Below, in pieces: positions 49,214-60,044 of a DNA stretch of 64,000 bases. Numbering within the stretch: position 1 is the first letter of the stretch; the number at the start of each line of letters is the position of its first letter. The DNA is from Sycobia sp. Sy_11. Taxonomy: Eukaryota > Arthropoda > Insecta > Hymenoptera > Epichrysomallidae. The position numbers were made by a program, and so were the translations under genes. The notes beneath the pieces were generated by a model, which was not told the origin of the DNA, made no database searches, and was given only the letters and a program-made list of their open reading frames with translations. The stretch spans positions 2,970,001 to 3,034,000 of the forward strand of contig JACCIC010000004.1 of the NCBI GenBank assembly GCA_018907035.1, written 5' to 3'.

Positions 49214-50568
49214 GTTTTATGTCTGTTTAAAAACTCCACAGTGATCGGGCACTTATAGCTGTATGCTGGATGGTTAATCTCCTTTTTTCCTTCACATTTA
49301 CAGAGTAAACAGCAGGGCTCGTTTACACACAGCTTGGATAGATGGTCTTTTCCACCGCAGTGCCTGCAAAGTTTAGTTCTGTCAGGGCCCGAGCATACGG
49401 ACCCTAAATGGCCAATCTGCCAACACCTGAAGCAGCGCTTTATTTCTGTTCTTTTTCGAACTCTGCAGCTGACCCATCCGATTCGAACATGCCCTGCACG
49501 TAGTAACTCAGCTGCGTGGCTATATGGTACAGACACCACCGCCGTCTGAGTACCCCATAAGCTTGCCGCAAGGAACTAGCGATTAGTAGGTTAGTTTCCT
49601 TTAGCTCGAGGTGTGTTTTCAGAGCCTCTAATACTTCATCCTTTGTAGTGACCTCATCTATATCTTTAATCTCCAAAGTAATAAGATTAGTCAGGCCCGA
49701 AGTGGATGCGCTATGGCCGACCTTAGTTTCAACAATGCGAGCCAACTCATGTGCATCTTTGGCTGTCCGTTCCAACTGAAGTACAAGGGCACCGCTTGCA
49801 TTTCTGCGTATCCTGTTAACCTCATTCTTCACATGAGATAACTCCGGGTCATTCTTTATTTGACACAGTACCTCCGCGTATGTAACTCCTTCATTGGCCT
49901 TAATCAAAATGGAATTAGGCCTATTTCGTCCATTAAGCCTGCGTGTACTAGATAATTCTTTATCTTTACCTTTGGGCTTCTTGCGCTTGATGGTCTGCCA
50001 TTGAGTTTCCTTGGCTTCAAACTTCCCTGTAGGTACTCCAACCGACTCTAGTGGTCTCCTTAAGCCCAATGATGGTTCTTTCGTCCTTTTGCCACCTATG
50101 GTTTTAGGAGTGGAATCCATCCCTTCTGCTGCGCTTCGTTTGGTATCAGAGCGTAGACTGAGTCACCACTTCATGAGTACCGGGACGGTGATACTGCAAC
50201 AAATCATCCTCTGCCATACTGATACATTTGTAAGAGGCATTAATAGAACGAGCAAGATCCTTAATGGTCTTGTGCACGTTATGCCTATCTTTAACAAAAT
50301 CCAACAATTGGCTGATCTTCTCACCAAGTCGCTCCAGATTATTGTTTCTTCGCGTGATGGAGATTTCACGATCCGTCATTTCTTGATCCATCATGACATG
50401 TCCTTTAGTACTCAATGTACTGTCTATGATTATGTTTGATTTGCCCTCCCCAGAATCCGAGGGGCTACCACCGACCATAGAGGCTTGCACTCTATCGGAA
50501 TCGGTGAGGAGATTGACCCGTCTTGCCGGAGTTACTCCCTGGGGTATATCCTTGTTTATACCAAACAT
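49210..50568 (-). pseudogene. R1-clade ORF1 (gag-like, CCHC knuckles)
   Basis: The minus strand gives a basic, charged N-terminal part (50568-49540, frame changes near 50130 and 49500) and then the knuckle region: CFRCWQIGHLGSVC, CRHCGGKDHLSKLC and CCLLCKCEG. The last knuckle is atypical. Its stop TGA overlaps the ATG of ORF2 (ATGA at 49213-49210). It would form the ribonucleoprotein with element RNA. Confidence 0.85.
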
Positions 50569-50857
50569 TAGTCATAATTGGCGTTAAGTTCGGGAGGCCC
50601 TCCCTATTAGCTTTTTCTGTCCGCCCTGAGTATTTTATTTCCTCAGTGCCCTCTACAAATTGTAGCGAGACATCCCCTATCCGTAACCTGGGGAGGCGCC
50701 AGATGGGAGAAAGCAACAAAACTCCACACTGGTGTGTGTGTGTGTATGTGTGCCTGGCCATTTACCTAGAAGAATGTGTTTAATTATGTCTATTCATAAT
50801 CAAACTAGTGTCAAATTCAGATGTAGCACCTCGGGATACTCTTAGATATAATTGTTC

Positions 50858-50860
<3 letters not shown>

Positions 50861-50904
<44 letters not shown>
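50861..50904. repeat. (TA)n microsatellite in MITE copy A
   Basis: About 22 TA units in the MITE right half; absent at the matching place in copy B. Confidence 0.9.
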
Positions 50905-50908
<4 letters not shown>

Positions 50909-51205
50909 ACTTTCTGCATTTGACCTTCAAATGACCTTGTTTGACTTCTAATGAACGTGATTATGAGTAGTTATGACCGATCAGACTGCAGATTTCGATG
51001 CAGCACATCTCAGAACCTAAGAATATGATTTTATTCCTATTTTACCGAACTAAAAATTTTTCATGACTCCGGGACCGGAGAGCCAATATATCGGCTCGGC
51101 TCATGATAGGACTATTATACATAGTTGTTGGGTGATACAAGATATGTATTTGGGCATTTTCTAAAGTGGTTTCGAAACTTCAAAACCCGGCCCTTTAAAG
51201 GTTAA

Positions 51206-52714
51206 GCACTGGACTTATTTGCCAAATTGAATTTTCTCAATGGTAAGGGTTTGATTCCTGTCAACCTATTTTTTCAAAGACTCTGTACTAAACAGTGTTT
51301 TTCGATTTTTTTGAGGACGCAAATTGAGCTCATATATCTGTATTCTTCAAAAACAGGATTATTTCGTCTGTTCAAATTAATAAATAATACCTTATTATAT
51401 ATAATTCTTATCTATAATTCACTTATAATAAACTATAAACCATATTTATTTATATTTTTAATTATTTCAAAACATATTTACTAAAAATTAAAATTTATTT
51501 ACCAATAAAGTTGCATTTATTCAAATTTCGGTATATACTGTCAAATTCTACCATGCAGAAATTAATTATTGAAAAAAAGCACCATAAACTTTGTCGGAAC
51601 GGGCCTCAAATTTCATAATTCCTTTTTTTAATAATCATGATTTATAAGAATAAATAGCAAAAGATTGTTCACTTTAAAACATCGATGATTCAAGATAATT
51701 CTGTTATAAGTCCATGCATAAATTCTATAGTTGTATAAAATAATTTTATGAATTCTGACTAAGAAATTTTTAATCTACTCATGTAATATGTTAATAATCA
51801 TTTTCTGATTGTGATTTGATTATTATAATTTTATATCAAGGGCGTACTTATTTTAATACTCATTTTTCGTTTGTTTATTATATCTTTATCAACATTTTTA
51901 GAAAAATCTGCTGGGTATGACGTTTGTCCTGGATGTAAAAAATGATGTAAAAAGGGACTGGACTATTATTAAAGGATCTCATTACTTTTTAAGCTGGATT
52001 TTACTTGAAAATATTTATTTATTAATGTTTTTCAGAATTTTAGATATATTTTGTGTAAAATATATATGTTGTTTTTTTGGTAATACATATAAAATGAACT
52101 GAGCCGTTTGTTTTAATGGTCCATTGCTTTAAGCTGTAATCTCGTTATCTAATTTATTTTTTATTAATGTGAGAATATTTTAGAAAATTTTTTTACAAAT
52201 ATTATGTTTTTGGATACATAATCATTGTAATAAATGTTATATTCGACAAATAGTTTAATATTTGAAAACGAGAATTTATGAACATCATTATATTTTATGA
52301 AATAGAAGTATTGGAGAACGTTTGTATTAATTAACGAACATTGTTTGAGAATTATCTGCATTTTTTGATTTTGGAAAGGAGGATATTTTGCAACAATGCA
52401 TTAAAAATCAAAGAAAAAGAATCTTAAAGTAATCATATATTAACGAATCAAAATGTATGAAAATTTGATTAATAATTAATTAATACAAAATTTAATTAAT
52501 GCAAAATATTAGCTGTCTATGTCTGCTGTGCTAGAATATCTAACTTCCATAATCTAATATAGCCATTAACCCAATAATTGCAAGCCCATAAATCTATCAA
52601 CTCCAGCATATAAATCTATAGTCTCAAGTCTATAATATGAAAATTAAAAAATATAAAATGTTAAATATCTTTACTTAGCTATTTCCTTATTAAAATGTAC
52701 TCTTTTTATTTTAG
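51206..52714. other. end of mask intron 1, nothing recognised
   Basis: AT-rich. Open frames at 51227-51484 and 51917-52102 have no recognisable features. The polypyrimidine-like TCTTTTTATTTTAG precedes exon 2. Confidence 0.5.
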
Positions 52715-53161
52715 GTAGAGTGTTTTTCAGTCGACCAGGTAGATTTAGATCAAGAAGATCAAATAGATAATACCAAGTTTTTATTACCATCTGATAGTTG
52801 TGAGCATTCAGTTGATCCAGAGACACAAGCACGGTTAGAGGCACTTCTTGAAGCTGCTGGAATAGGAAAGCTAGCTTCTGCTGATGGAAGTCACCTTCCT
52901 GATCATGAAGTTCTTCGACGTTTAACTTCCAGTGTTTCCTGTGCTATAGATGAAGCAGCTGCAGCTTTAACGCGCATGCGATCTGATAACACTTCAAGGA
53001 TTCAGAATGAGAAACGTTCATTAATTGAAGCTTGTTCAGATGGTGACGTTGGAACTGTTAAGAAACTTTTAACTGAAGGGCGAAGTGTTCACGAAACTAC
53101 TGAAGAAGGAGAAAGCCTTCTATCACTAGCCTGTTCTGCTGGATATTACGAACTTGCTCAG
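52715..53161 (+). CDS. mask: mask / ANKHD1 homologue, coding exon 2
   Basis: 149 codons, phase 0 at both ends (acceptor ...ttttag|GTA, donor CAG|gtttga). The reading starts VECFSVDQVDLDQEDQ, then the family-specific conserved block DPETQARLEALLEAAGIGKL, HEVLRRLTSSVSCAIDEAAA and ALTRMRSDN. The first ankyrin repeat follows (SLIEACSDGDVGTVKKLL), then the first part of the second (SLLSLACSAGYYELAQ). The block before the repeats is nearly unique to ANKHD1/ANKRD17/mask, so identification is firm. No stop or frameshift is present. It is one of the few stretches in this AT-rich region with clear coding composition. Confidence 0.97.
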
Positions 53162-53240
53162 GTTTGATTTTATATATTTGTTATGCATTTTTTTATTTGT
53201 TTTGTTTTTACTGAGTAACCTATTAAATTTCAAGAAAAGA

Positions 53241-53312
53241 TTATTTTTTTATTTTGTGTTGGTACATATTTACCGAGATTCATGGCTTTAGCTCTATAGC
53301 ATTATTTGTTTG
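53241..53312 (-). mobile_element. short tRNA-like SINE copy
   Basis: Matches 29111-29190: complement reads AATGCTATAGAGCTAAAGCC, then ATGAATCTCGGTAA and an AAAATAAAAAAATAAT tail. Confidence 0.5.
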
Positions 53313-53528
53313 AAAAAATTATTGATTTCACGATTCAACATCTTCCCCTTCAGTATATGAGATATCATTATGATTTTACTAATCCTGATTATAATATTAA
53401 TGTCAAAAACAGTAAATCAATCATCTTATCAATGTTCGTGTAATGCGATGTATTTTTCGACTTATATTATAAGGAAACACCTGTGCTTGATAATTAAATT
53501 AAATGAAAATAAAAGTTTTAATATAATA

Positions 53529-54253
53529 TTAGGAGGCGATTATGGATGTTCCGTTTTGGTGTCGATGTGGACGGTTGTCCTGAGTCCACCCATGATTTTT
53601 TGCGCTTAGAATTGTCAAAGTAGATCCACTTTTCATCACCAGTCATAATACGCCACAGAAAACTCATTTTTTTGCCTTGCAAGCAAAGATAGTGCGATGT
53701 TGTATCGACTCATAATGGTTCTTTCAGTCAAATCTTCTTTATGAATTCTTTATGAATCATTCCCATCGTATGTAAACGTTTTCCAACTGCTCTTTCACTA
53801 ACTCCGAAATTATTATCGAGTTCTTTATGCGTTTAAGCTAAGTTTTTGTCCAATAATGCTTGAAATTCACTATCTTCAAACTTTTTCGGTTGTCCCGAAC
53901 ATTCATTGTCATTAACATATCTCCACTTTTAAACCGCCGAAACCACTCTTTACATGTTGTAAGCGATGCAGCTTGTTCTCCATAACATTCTTGAAATAAT
54001 CGATAAGTTTCTTCTACACTTTTTTTCAAATCAAACTAGTGCAAAAGGACATGTCGAAAAAACGAGTTATCACGATTGATTTTTGACTGATCAAAAAAAT
54101 TATAATGTTTACAGAAATGATGGCACCTGTAAACTGAATTTTATTGGTGAATGCGAAAACTAAAAAATAAGTACTAGATCCGACACATCTGACTTTCTTA
54201 CTACTTATATCACCATCTAAATGTGAAGGTCGAAAACTAAGTTCATCTTCTAA
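53529..54253 (-). mobile_element. mariner, internally deleted (family 2, copy B)
   Basis: 725 bp between TA (53527-53528, 54254-54255). The right end on the plus strand is the element 5' end (complement TTAGAAGATGAACTTAGTTT). The left end keeps only about 10 bases of the 3' repeat (TTAGGAGGCG) joined directly to the transposase coding sequence near GGAACATCCA. Everything from the mid-catalytic region to the 3' end has been deleted, leaving both outer tips. Confidence 0.85.
53640..54040 (-). pseudogene. mariner transposase N-terminal half (family 2)
   Basis: KKSVEETYRLFQECYGEQAA, TCKEWFRRFKSGD and NFKHYWTKT-like, then pieces matching the HKE...KW and NDEKW region (53620-53640). Frameshifts are present. 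It is closely related to 6345-7305. Confidence 0.82.
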
Positions 54254-55943
54254 TATAATATAGTTTCAATATAATATATTTCAATAGAAATATATAAAAA
54301 AACTATAGATCGCATACTTATTAGGATCACAGATAACTTATTCAAATATTGAATCAATATTGTATTAATTTTTTTAAAAAACTAATTCATTGCACAGTTC
54401 AACTTAATCAGTGCAGATGAGGAGGCACAAAATATTTCCGGTAGAATTGCTTTATTTCTTAATGATTTTTTATATATTCTAATCTACAGCTTAAAAAACG
54501 TTACGTTTGCCTCTTTTTAAAATTATGTAGGACAGCGAGTTTATATAATATGAGAAAGCATTTAAGCTATTTTAAAAAGTTTTTAAAATATTCTTAAGTT
54601 TGCGGAAATATTTGTTTTTTTGATATAGAAATTGATTCTCAAATTTGACTACATACATTTTTGAAAAATTGGATTTTAATTGTACCCAGCATTCATCTGA
54701 ATAAATGTAATTGGAACTTTTATCTTAAATAGTTTTGTTATTTTCGAAGATTAACTTTTATAGAATAGTAAAGTTTTATACGTTTATAAAAACTGTTTTA
54801 CTAAAAGGGGTATTTAGTCTGTAAAAACTTTCAAAGTTTGTATGTTTAATGAAAATTGATTGTTGATTTGAATTAAAAAATAAAACAATACATTATTTCC
54901 AATATATTCCATCGCTAAGAAATATAATTTCCCATCACTAAGTTCAATATAATTCCATGTTTTCTTTTCCGATTTAGATAAGTAACTTCATAATCATAAG
55001 AAACAAACAGTTGATAAATTTGTTATAATATATTCATATTTTACGTTTTGTTCATGGATTGTTACGTGTAGTTCCTTTACTTAATGAATGGTTTCTGTGC
55101 CGTCGATTCCTTCGAATTCTCAGATCTTTATTTTTTTTCGGAGCACTAAAACTACCCGGATAAACTAGATCCTATGGTACTGGGGCCTGGTTCGTTCCTT
55201 CAGCGTTAGATCGTGTGGGTATATGAGAGTAGTAGTAGATCTCTCTCTTCAGTGTTTGTTGTGGAGTTTTCAAACAATATTGAAATAATGATCATAATGA
55301 TAATAAGAATAATAATAATAAATTCTTTTTAAGGGCGAGAGTTGTAAATTAATCCGATAACTGCAGAGATTGAGAGCGTAGAACTTTAGCAACTAATTGC
55401 TGCTGGAGACTCAACGCCAGCGTATCCAGAATTCGAAACTATTAAACGAGGAAACATCCATTAGGGCATTTACTTTTGGATTGCGCTATTCGCTTAATAC
55501 ATGCGGGTTTGCACTCTTTCCTCGAGTCGTCTTTTGTAGTCCAGAATAGTCATACAATAAAAATGGCACCCTGGACTACTTCTGCAAACTATCTAGCATC
55601 ATCTGATTTATATTATGAGGTCCAAATGGGCCTATGTAGAATCTAAAGTACTCTCTTTCAAAGCAAATGCTTTATATTGAAGAAAGCTGTGGAAATCGTC
55701 GTTTCTGGAAGCACTACAGTTAGCGAACGACGATTTCGATATGTTCCCCATTTTGTGCAGATCGAATCAGAAACGACCATGTTTTCATAATAAAACCTTA
55801 CATTTTGAAAAAAAGGCTGTTAACTTACTTGTACAGCCAATAATATTTTCTTTTGCTCAGAATTTACTGTTGATAAAAATATATCTACAACTAAACCAAA
55901 TCTTAATTAGTCGTAATCTAATATTTTATTACTTTACATTTAG

Positions 55944-56091
55944 GTTTTACTAGCAATGAATGCTAATGTAGAAGACAGAGGAATCAAAGGAGATTGTACT
56001 CCTTTGATGGAAGCTGCTAGTGCTGGGCACGTGGACATTGTCAGTCTTTTGATAGCACACGGAGCTGATGTTAATGCAACGTCTGCTTCAG
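55944..56091 (+). CDS. mask: mask / ANKHD1 homologue, coding exon 3
   Basis: 148 bases, entering in phase 0 and leaving in phase 1 (acceptor tttacatttag|GTT, donor G|gtagta). It encodes VLLAMNANVEDRGIKGDCTP, LMEAASAGHVDIVSLLIAHG and ADVNATSASG: the end of ankyrin repeat 2 and all of repeat 3. The split Gly codon (G|GA) is completed by exon 4. Compare vertebrate ANKHD1, which has VLLAMHANVEDRG at the same place. Confidence 0.97.
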
Positions 56092-56274
56092 GTAGTATGA
56101 ATTTCGTTCATTTTTTGTTAATTTTCAGTTTTGTTAATTTTTTGTATTTTAAGTTAATTTTTTGTAAGTTTAAGCTATTGTATTTTAGTATTAAATTTAT
56201 GTAAAAAATTTAAATCGGTACAATATGGAGATTATTTTAACGAGAAATAGTTCATTCAAGATTTTCAATATATA

Positions 56275-56420
56275 TTAGGTTGTCAAATATCTCCTTTCCG
56301 CTTTTTTGTTCTTCATTCAATGCTTTATAAAAAGTGTTACAGTGGTCGGATTTACTTCAAATATGCGCCGTTTTGTTCGATAATCTGTTTCTAGTTCTCT
56401 TCTAGCTATCGGAAAAAGTT
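56275..56420 (-). repeat. mariner-like 3' end fragment
   Basis: After TA the plus strand reads TTAGGTTGTCAAATATCTCC, a terminal-repeat-like sequence. The minus strand gives QIIEQNGAYLK near 56360, resembling the last residues of a mariner-type transposase. No further coding sequence. Weak call. Confidence 0.4.
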
Positions 56421-57421
56421 ACCTCAGTAAGACTGTTCTAAACTATATCTCTGACGAACGCCTTCGTTACTTTCTGAGATATCGAGGTAAAATAATGGGT
56501 ACAAGTCGCGAAATAATTCATGCTATTTTAATTATTCATAATACCTTTTTATTCAAAGTGCTTTTACACATATAAATAGTGATAAGTGCTCGCCCACCTC
56601 TTGAACGGTCTCAAGAAACGTGAATTGTAGTGGTTAAAAGTCGATAGACTGATGAACTGTTTGCTCCCGGCCTTTTATATAAAATATTCTTAAGGTATGA
56701 CCTTTTCGAGGAGATATGAAACTATTCATTATTTCTTGTTTTTATACTGAGACATGTCGCAATTTTTTTTATATCTTTACAGCCTATCTGTGGAAGTTGT
56801 AATAATTTCCTTCCTCTTTCTTTACCTGATAGTCAAACTATCATTGTTCTATATCTTCCTAAAATTTTCATTGATGATAAATCTTTAGTTTACGTCACTA
56901 AAGCTCGTAACTTGGCTGTAATTCTCACCTCAACTTTAAACTGAATGTAGAAGGTTTACAGTTTTTCAAAGAAGGGTTATAATGTATAACATATACATAT
57001 ACATTGTATATGTTGAGATCTTTTAAACCTGTTCTAAAACAACCTTTAAATAGAACATATTTTAGCAAGTTTAATTTTTCCTCTACTTAATTATTGTTGT
57101 GTTGTAGATAATTAATGGTATAATACCCATGCCCTCCAACTACAAAGATTGCAAAATACTTGCGTTCATTTCCTTATAGGTTACATTCCTTTTCAGTATC
57201 ATATAAGTGTTCGTAGACTATAGATTGAATCGCTGACTCTAAAACGTTGCTATAAGTATTATACAGCCAGCACCCTTAGCTTTCACCACTATTGATGCCA
57301 ACAACTCAAATTATCTAGCTTCTAGATTCTCCCTTCTAAATGTTTAATCCCACCACCATCGTTCAATTAGTAATCTTTTGGAACTACTCTTATATCTTAC
57401 ATCCTGCACCTAAGCTTTTAA

Positions 57422-58224
57422 CCTTTAAAGGACAGGAAAGCCGATATATCGGCTTTCATATAAATGGCTTACATAATGCTAGGAAACCTCTTTATCCTTA
57501 AGAAAATTGATGCGCTAAGTTCGTATCTGAAGTTGGTTTGACCTTATCACTTCAGAGACAAGGTCAATGAACGTCATTTGAAGGTCAAACCTACAATATG
57601 GTTTGAATCATTGCAAAAGATATATCTTTTTGAGTAATGAGTTCGGGTTTTACTTCATTTTAACCTCACATAAAAGGAGAGATGAAGATTTCTCCAAGGT
57701 CAAGCTGAGAATATACCCAGGGAAATGTTTAAAATTGGTTTTTAGATTTTGAGAGTTCTTGACACCGAATTTTCTCATTCAACCAATCGCATTTCTGTCA
57801 ATATCATTATTCAGATAAATTTCTGAATCTATTCTCGTGAAAATAGTTTGCCTGTAAAATTACAGAAATACTTTTTGCTAGAAATGTATATATCATCATA
57901 ATTTAGATCGTACAATTATAACTAGAAATTTATTCTTGAATTTGACCTTGAAGTGACCTTGTTTGACTTCGAATGACCATGATTATGAGCAGTTATGGCC
58001 GATCAATTCCAGATTGGGATGTAGCACATCTCAAAACCTGAGGATATGATTTTATTCCTATTTTACCTAACTAAAAATTTTTCATGAACCTCCAGGGCCG
58101 GAGAGCCGATATATCGGTTCGGTCCATGATAGGACCATTGTACATAGTTGATGGGTGATACAAGATATAAATTTGAACACTTTTAAAGGAGGTTTCGAAA
58201 CCTCAACACCCGGCCCTTTAAAGG
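57422..58224. mobile_element. piggyBac-like MITE, copy B (complete, 803 bp)
   Basis: TTAA at 57418-57421 and 58225-58228. Ends are CCTTTAAAGGACAGG and, in complement, CCTTTAAAGGGCCGGG. The palindrome CCGATATATCGG occurs about 20 bases inside the left end and about 125 bases inside the right end. TTAA duplication and CCT termini are piggyBac-like; there is no open frame, so it must have been moved by a transposase encoded elsewhere. The AGGTCA-type motifs are described separately. Confidence 0.88.
57539..57960. promoter_or_regulatory. AGGTCA half-site arrays within MITE copy B
   Basis: AGGTCA occurs on the plus strand at 57561, 57582 and 57697 (with ACGTCA at 57571), and its complement TGACCT at 57539, 57943 and 57954. 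The last two form a direct repeat with 5-bp spacing. Copy A keeps the corresponding sites (CAAGGTCAATGAAGGTCATT near 45730; TGACCTTCAAATGACCTTG near 50920). AGGTCA is the core site of many nuclear receptors and TCAAGGTCA that of FTZ-F1/ERR types. Any regulatory role is inference; they could equally be transposase-binding repeats. Confidence 0.4.
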
Positions 58225-58788
58225 TTAAGTAATCATTTACTATACAAGCCTTAACAGTTTTTTATTCCTTTTCAAGTCTAGTGCCTTTTTCATTAAATTC
58301 TGATAACTACAAAATTTATTACGGAATATTACATTGATGTCAAAGAATGAAATATTCGAGTTACTAATTCATGATTATCTTTGCTTTAATTATAATTGTT
58401 ATTCAACAATTTTTAATTACTTTACTAAATAAGTGTTTATTTTTATTTAAATTATCCGTGTTGTTCAAGGCATACATAATTGAATAAAATGCGTTACTAT
58501 GTTCTGTTTCGTTTTTTATTTCTTTCTTTTTCTTTCTTTATTGAATATTGCTATTTTAAAAAAATAAATTTTAGTTTTAAAGTTTTACTTGTAAGTATGC
58601 ATACCGAAATTGTTCTATTTTTTATTACACTGTTATGACCTAATGCAATTGTTGTACTATATATCAATGTGAATACTCTTCTTAAACCTGTCGGTGTTTT
58701 ACTTCATTGTGAAATAAATATTAATCTATAATTAAATTAATTAATCAATTCTTCATTCATTAAATCTAATTCAATCGAATCTGTCTGT

Positions 58789-58789
<1 letters not shown>

Positions 58790-58822
<33 letters not shown>

Positions 58823-58823
58823 G
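58790..58823. repeat. (C)n(TC)n tract
   Basis: About nine C followed by about 12 TC units, at the border of a GC-richer insertion. Confidence 0.9.
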
Positions 58824-58829
58824 CTTTTG

Positions 58830-59080
58830 CCATTCTTGGGAAGGCTCCCGGCTGTCTTGGGCGATTATGGTTTGGCATGCTCCAATATGTTGAGGCCATC
58901 TTTATATTCTGTTTCCATCCTTAACTCTCGTTGGGTGATAGATCCGTGCAATACGTAATCGACAGACTGGGCATTATCGTTACATGCACAGCCACACTCG
59001 TATATCTTGGGGAACGGATCCCTTGAGTCAGTCATTCAGATATATCCAGAGAAAGGCTGGAGATAGACGGGCTATTATGA
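58830..59080 (-). pseudogene. LINE ORF2 C-terminal fragment (possible)
   Basis: Minus strand reads DPFPKIYECGCACNDNAQSV, then DYVLHGSITQRELRM, resembling the cysteine motif plus ...H/Y-V-L-x-G segment at the end of RTE-like and other LINE proteins. Balanced composition supports a foreign insert. No ends or RT are present. Confidence 0.4.
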
Positions 59081-59317
59081 ATCACGTTACATGTGGAATA
59101 AAATTATTTTATATAGAAAAAGCTAATTAAGACTTTTTATTTTATTTTAGTTAAATTATTATAATTCAATTAACTTGATAATTTAATAATACAGTAAGAA
59201 ATTTCGTTCATTATTTAACTAGAAAGACTTTCTCACTTATAGTTCAACTTTAATTTATAGAATTCAATTTTTAATATTGTAAAGTAAAAAATATTGGCGT
59301 TTCCTTTTTTGTTTCAG

Positions 59318-59598
59318 GAAACACTTCTCTAATGTACGGTTGTGCGGGAGGTCATGAAGAAGTAGTTAGAGAACTTCTAGAAGCTGGGGCAAACGTTGAA
59401 GATCATAATGAAAATGGCCACACTCCCTTAATGGAAGCCGCTAGCGCTGGGCATGTATCTGTTGCAAAAATTTTATTGGAACATGGTGCAGGCATAAATA
59501 CTCATTCTAACGAATTCAAAGAATCTGCATTAACTTTAGCATGCTATAAAGGACATTTAGATATGGTCAGATTTTTATTAGAGGCTGGTGCTGATCAG
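59318..59598 (+). CDS. mask: mask / ANKHD1 homologue, coding exon 4
   Basis: 281 bases (acceptor ttgtttcag|GAA, donor CAG|gtactt); entry phase 1, exit phase 0. After the split Gly it reads NTSLMYGCAGGHEEVVRELL, EAGANVEDHNENGHTPLMEA, SAGHVSVAKILLEHGAGINT and HSNEFKESALTLACYKGHLD, ending LLEAGADQ. That is ankyrin repeats 4, 5 and most of 6, near identical in places to vertebrate ANKHD1 (NIEDHNENGHTPLMEAASAG; HSNEFKESALTLACYKGHLD). The following exon, expected to start with Glu-His-Lys-like residues, was not found before 64000, so intron 4 exceeds 4.4 kb. Confidence 0.97.
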
Positions 59599-60044
59599 GT
59601 ACTTATTACATTATAATTAAATTTGCACTTTATTCGCGAGTTAAGTTATCGTCTCATTTTCTAAAATGAAGACTTATATCAGCTTTCATTAAAAGTTATG
59701 TAACTTACATTACTTTCTCTCTTTATAAAGATGATTAAGTATCTCGATTCCATAGGCGAAAGATCATAATGTAGAATAAATCATGTTATTATTTTTTAGT
59801 CTGTTAAGGAGTTTTGAAACATAAATTTACTTACTCAAACCATAACATAACACGATATATTAATAATTTCATTCGATATAATTAAAGTATGTAGTTGAGA
59901 CAAAATTTAACAATACATATAATTTATTTTTATACATATTTTTCATTGTAACATCTACAAATATTTTTTTTTATTTTTATATATAAATATCAGTATGCTT
60001 TATTTATAAACTTATATTGCAAAAACTGTTTGTTTATGTTAGGA

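Larger units (their letters stand above)
46018..50731 (-). mobile_element. R1-clade LINE (Waldo/Mino-like) inserted in a (CA)n tract
   Basis: 4.7 kb on the minus strand: ORF1 with CCHC knuckles, then ORF2 with endonuclease, reverse transcriptase and C-terminal zinc motif, without RNase H. That layout and the RT sequence fit the R1 clade. Both flanks are TG/CA repeats (45992-46017 and 50732-50752, the latter including ACATAC on the minus strand). Waldo and Mino lineages of this clade are known to insert into ACAY or AC repeats. Only about seven lesions were seen, so it is younger than the LINE at 22213-27045. Confidence 0.88.
45614..51201. mobile_element. piggyBac-like MITE, copy A (split by a LINE)
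   Basis: TTAA at 45610-45613 and 51202-51205. The inverted ends read CCTTTAAAAGGCCGG on the left and, in complement, CCTTTAAAGGGCCGGG on the right. Near each end lies the palindrome CCGATATATCGG (right copy CCAATATATCGG). The MITE halves are 45614-46017 and 50731-51201, with the R1-clade LINE between them in a (TG)n tract. The inner sequence aligns with copy B at 57422-58224 along its length except for the microsatellite-rich centre. There is no coding capacity. Confidence 0.88.
53162..55943 (+). other. mask: mask intron 2 (2.8 kb)
   Basis: Contains a short SINE (53241-53312), an internally deleted mariner (53529-54253) and AT-rich DNA. At 55060-55740 two less AT-rich blocks (around GTACTGGGGCCTGG and CAGAGATTGAGAGCG) look like old insertions of unknown type. 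One includes an imperfect hairpin ATCGTCGTTT...GAACGACGAT (55697-55737). Confidence 0.8.
56092..59317 (+). other. mask: mask intron 3 (3.2 kb)
   Basis: Holds a mariner end fragment (near 56275-56420), the complete piggyBac-like MITE copy B (57422-58224), a (C)n(TC)n tract (58790-58823) and a LINE-like C-terminal fragment (58830-59080). 56421-57417 shows nothing recognisable. Confidence 0.8.
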
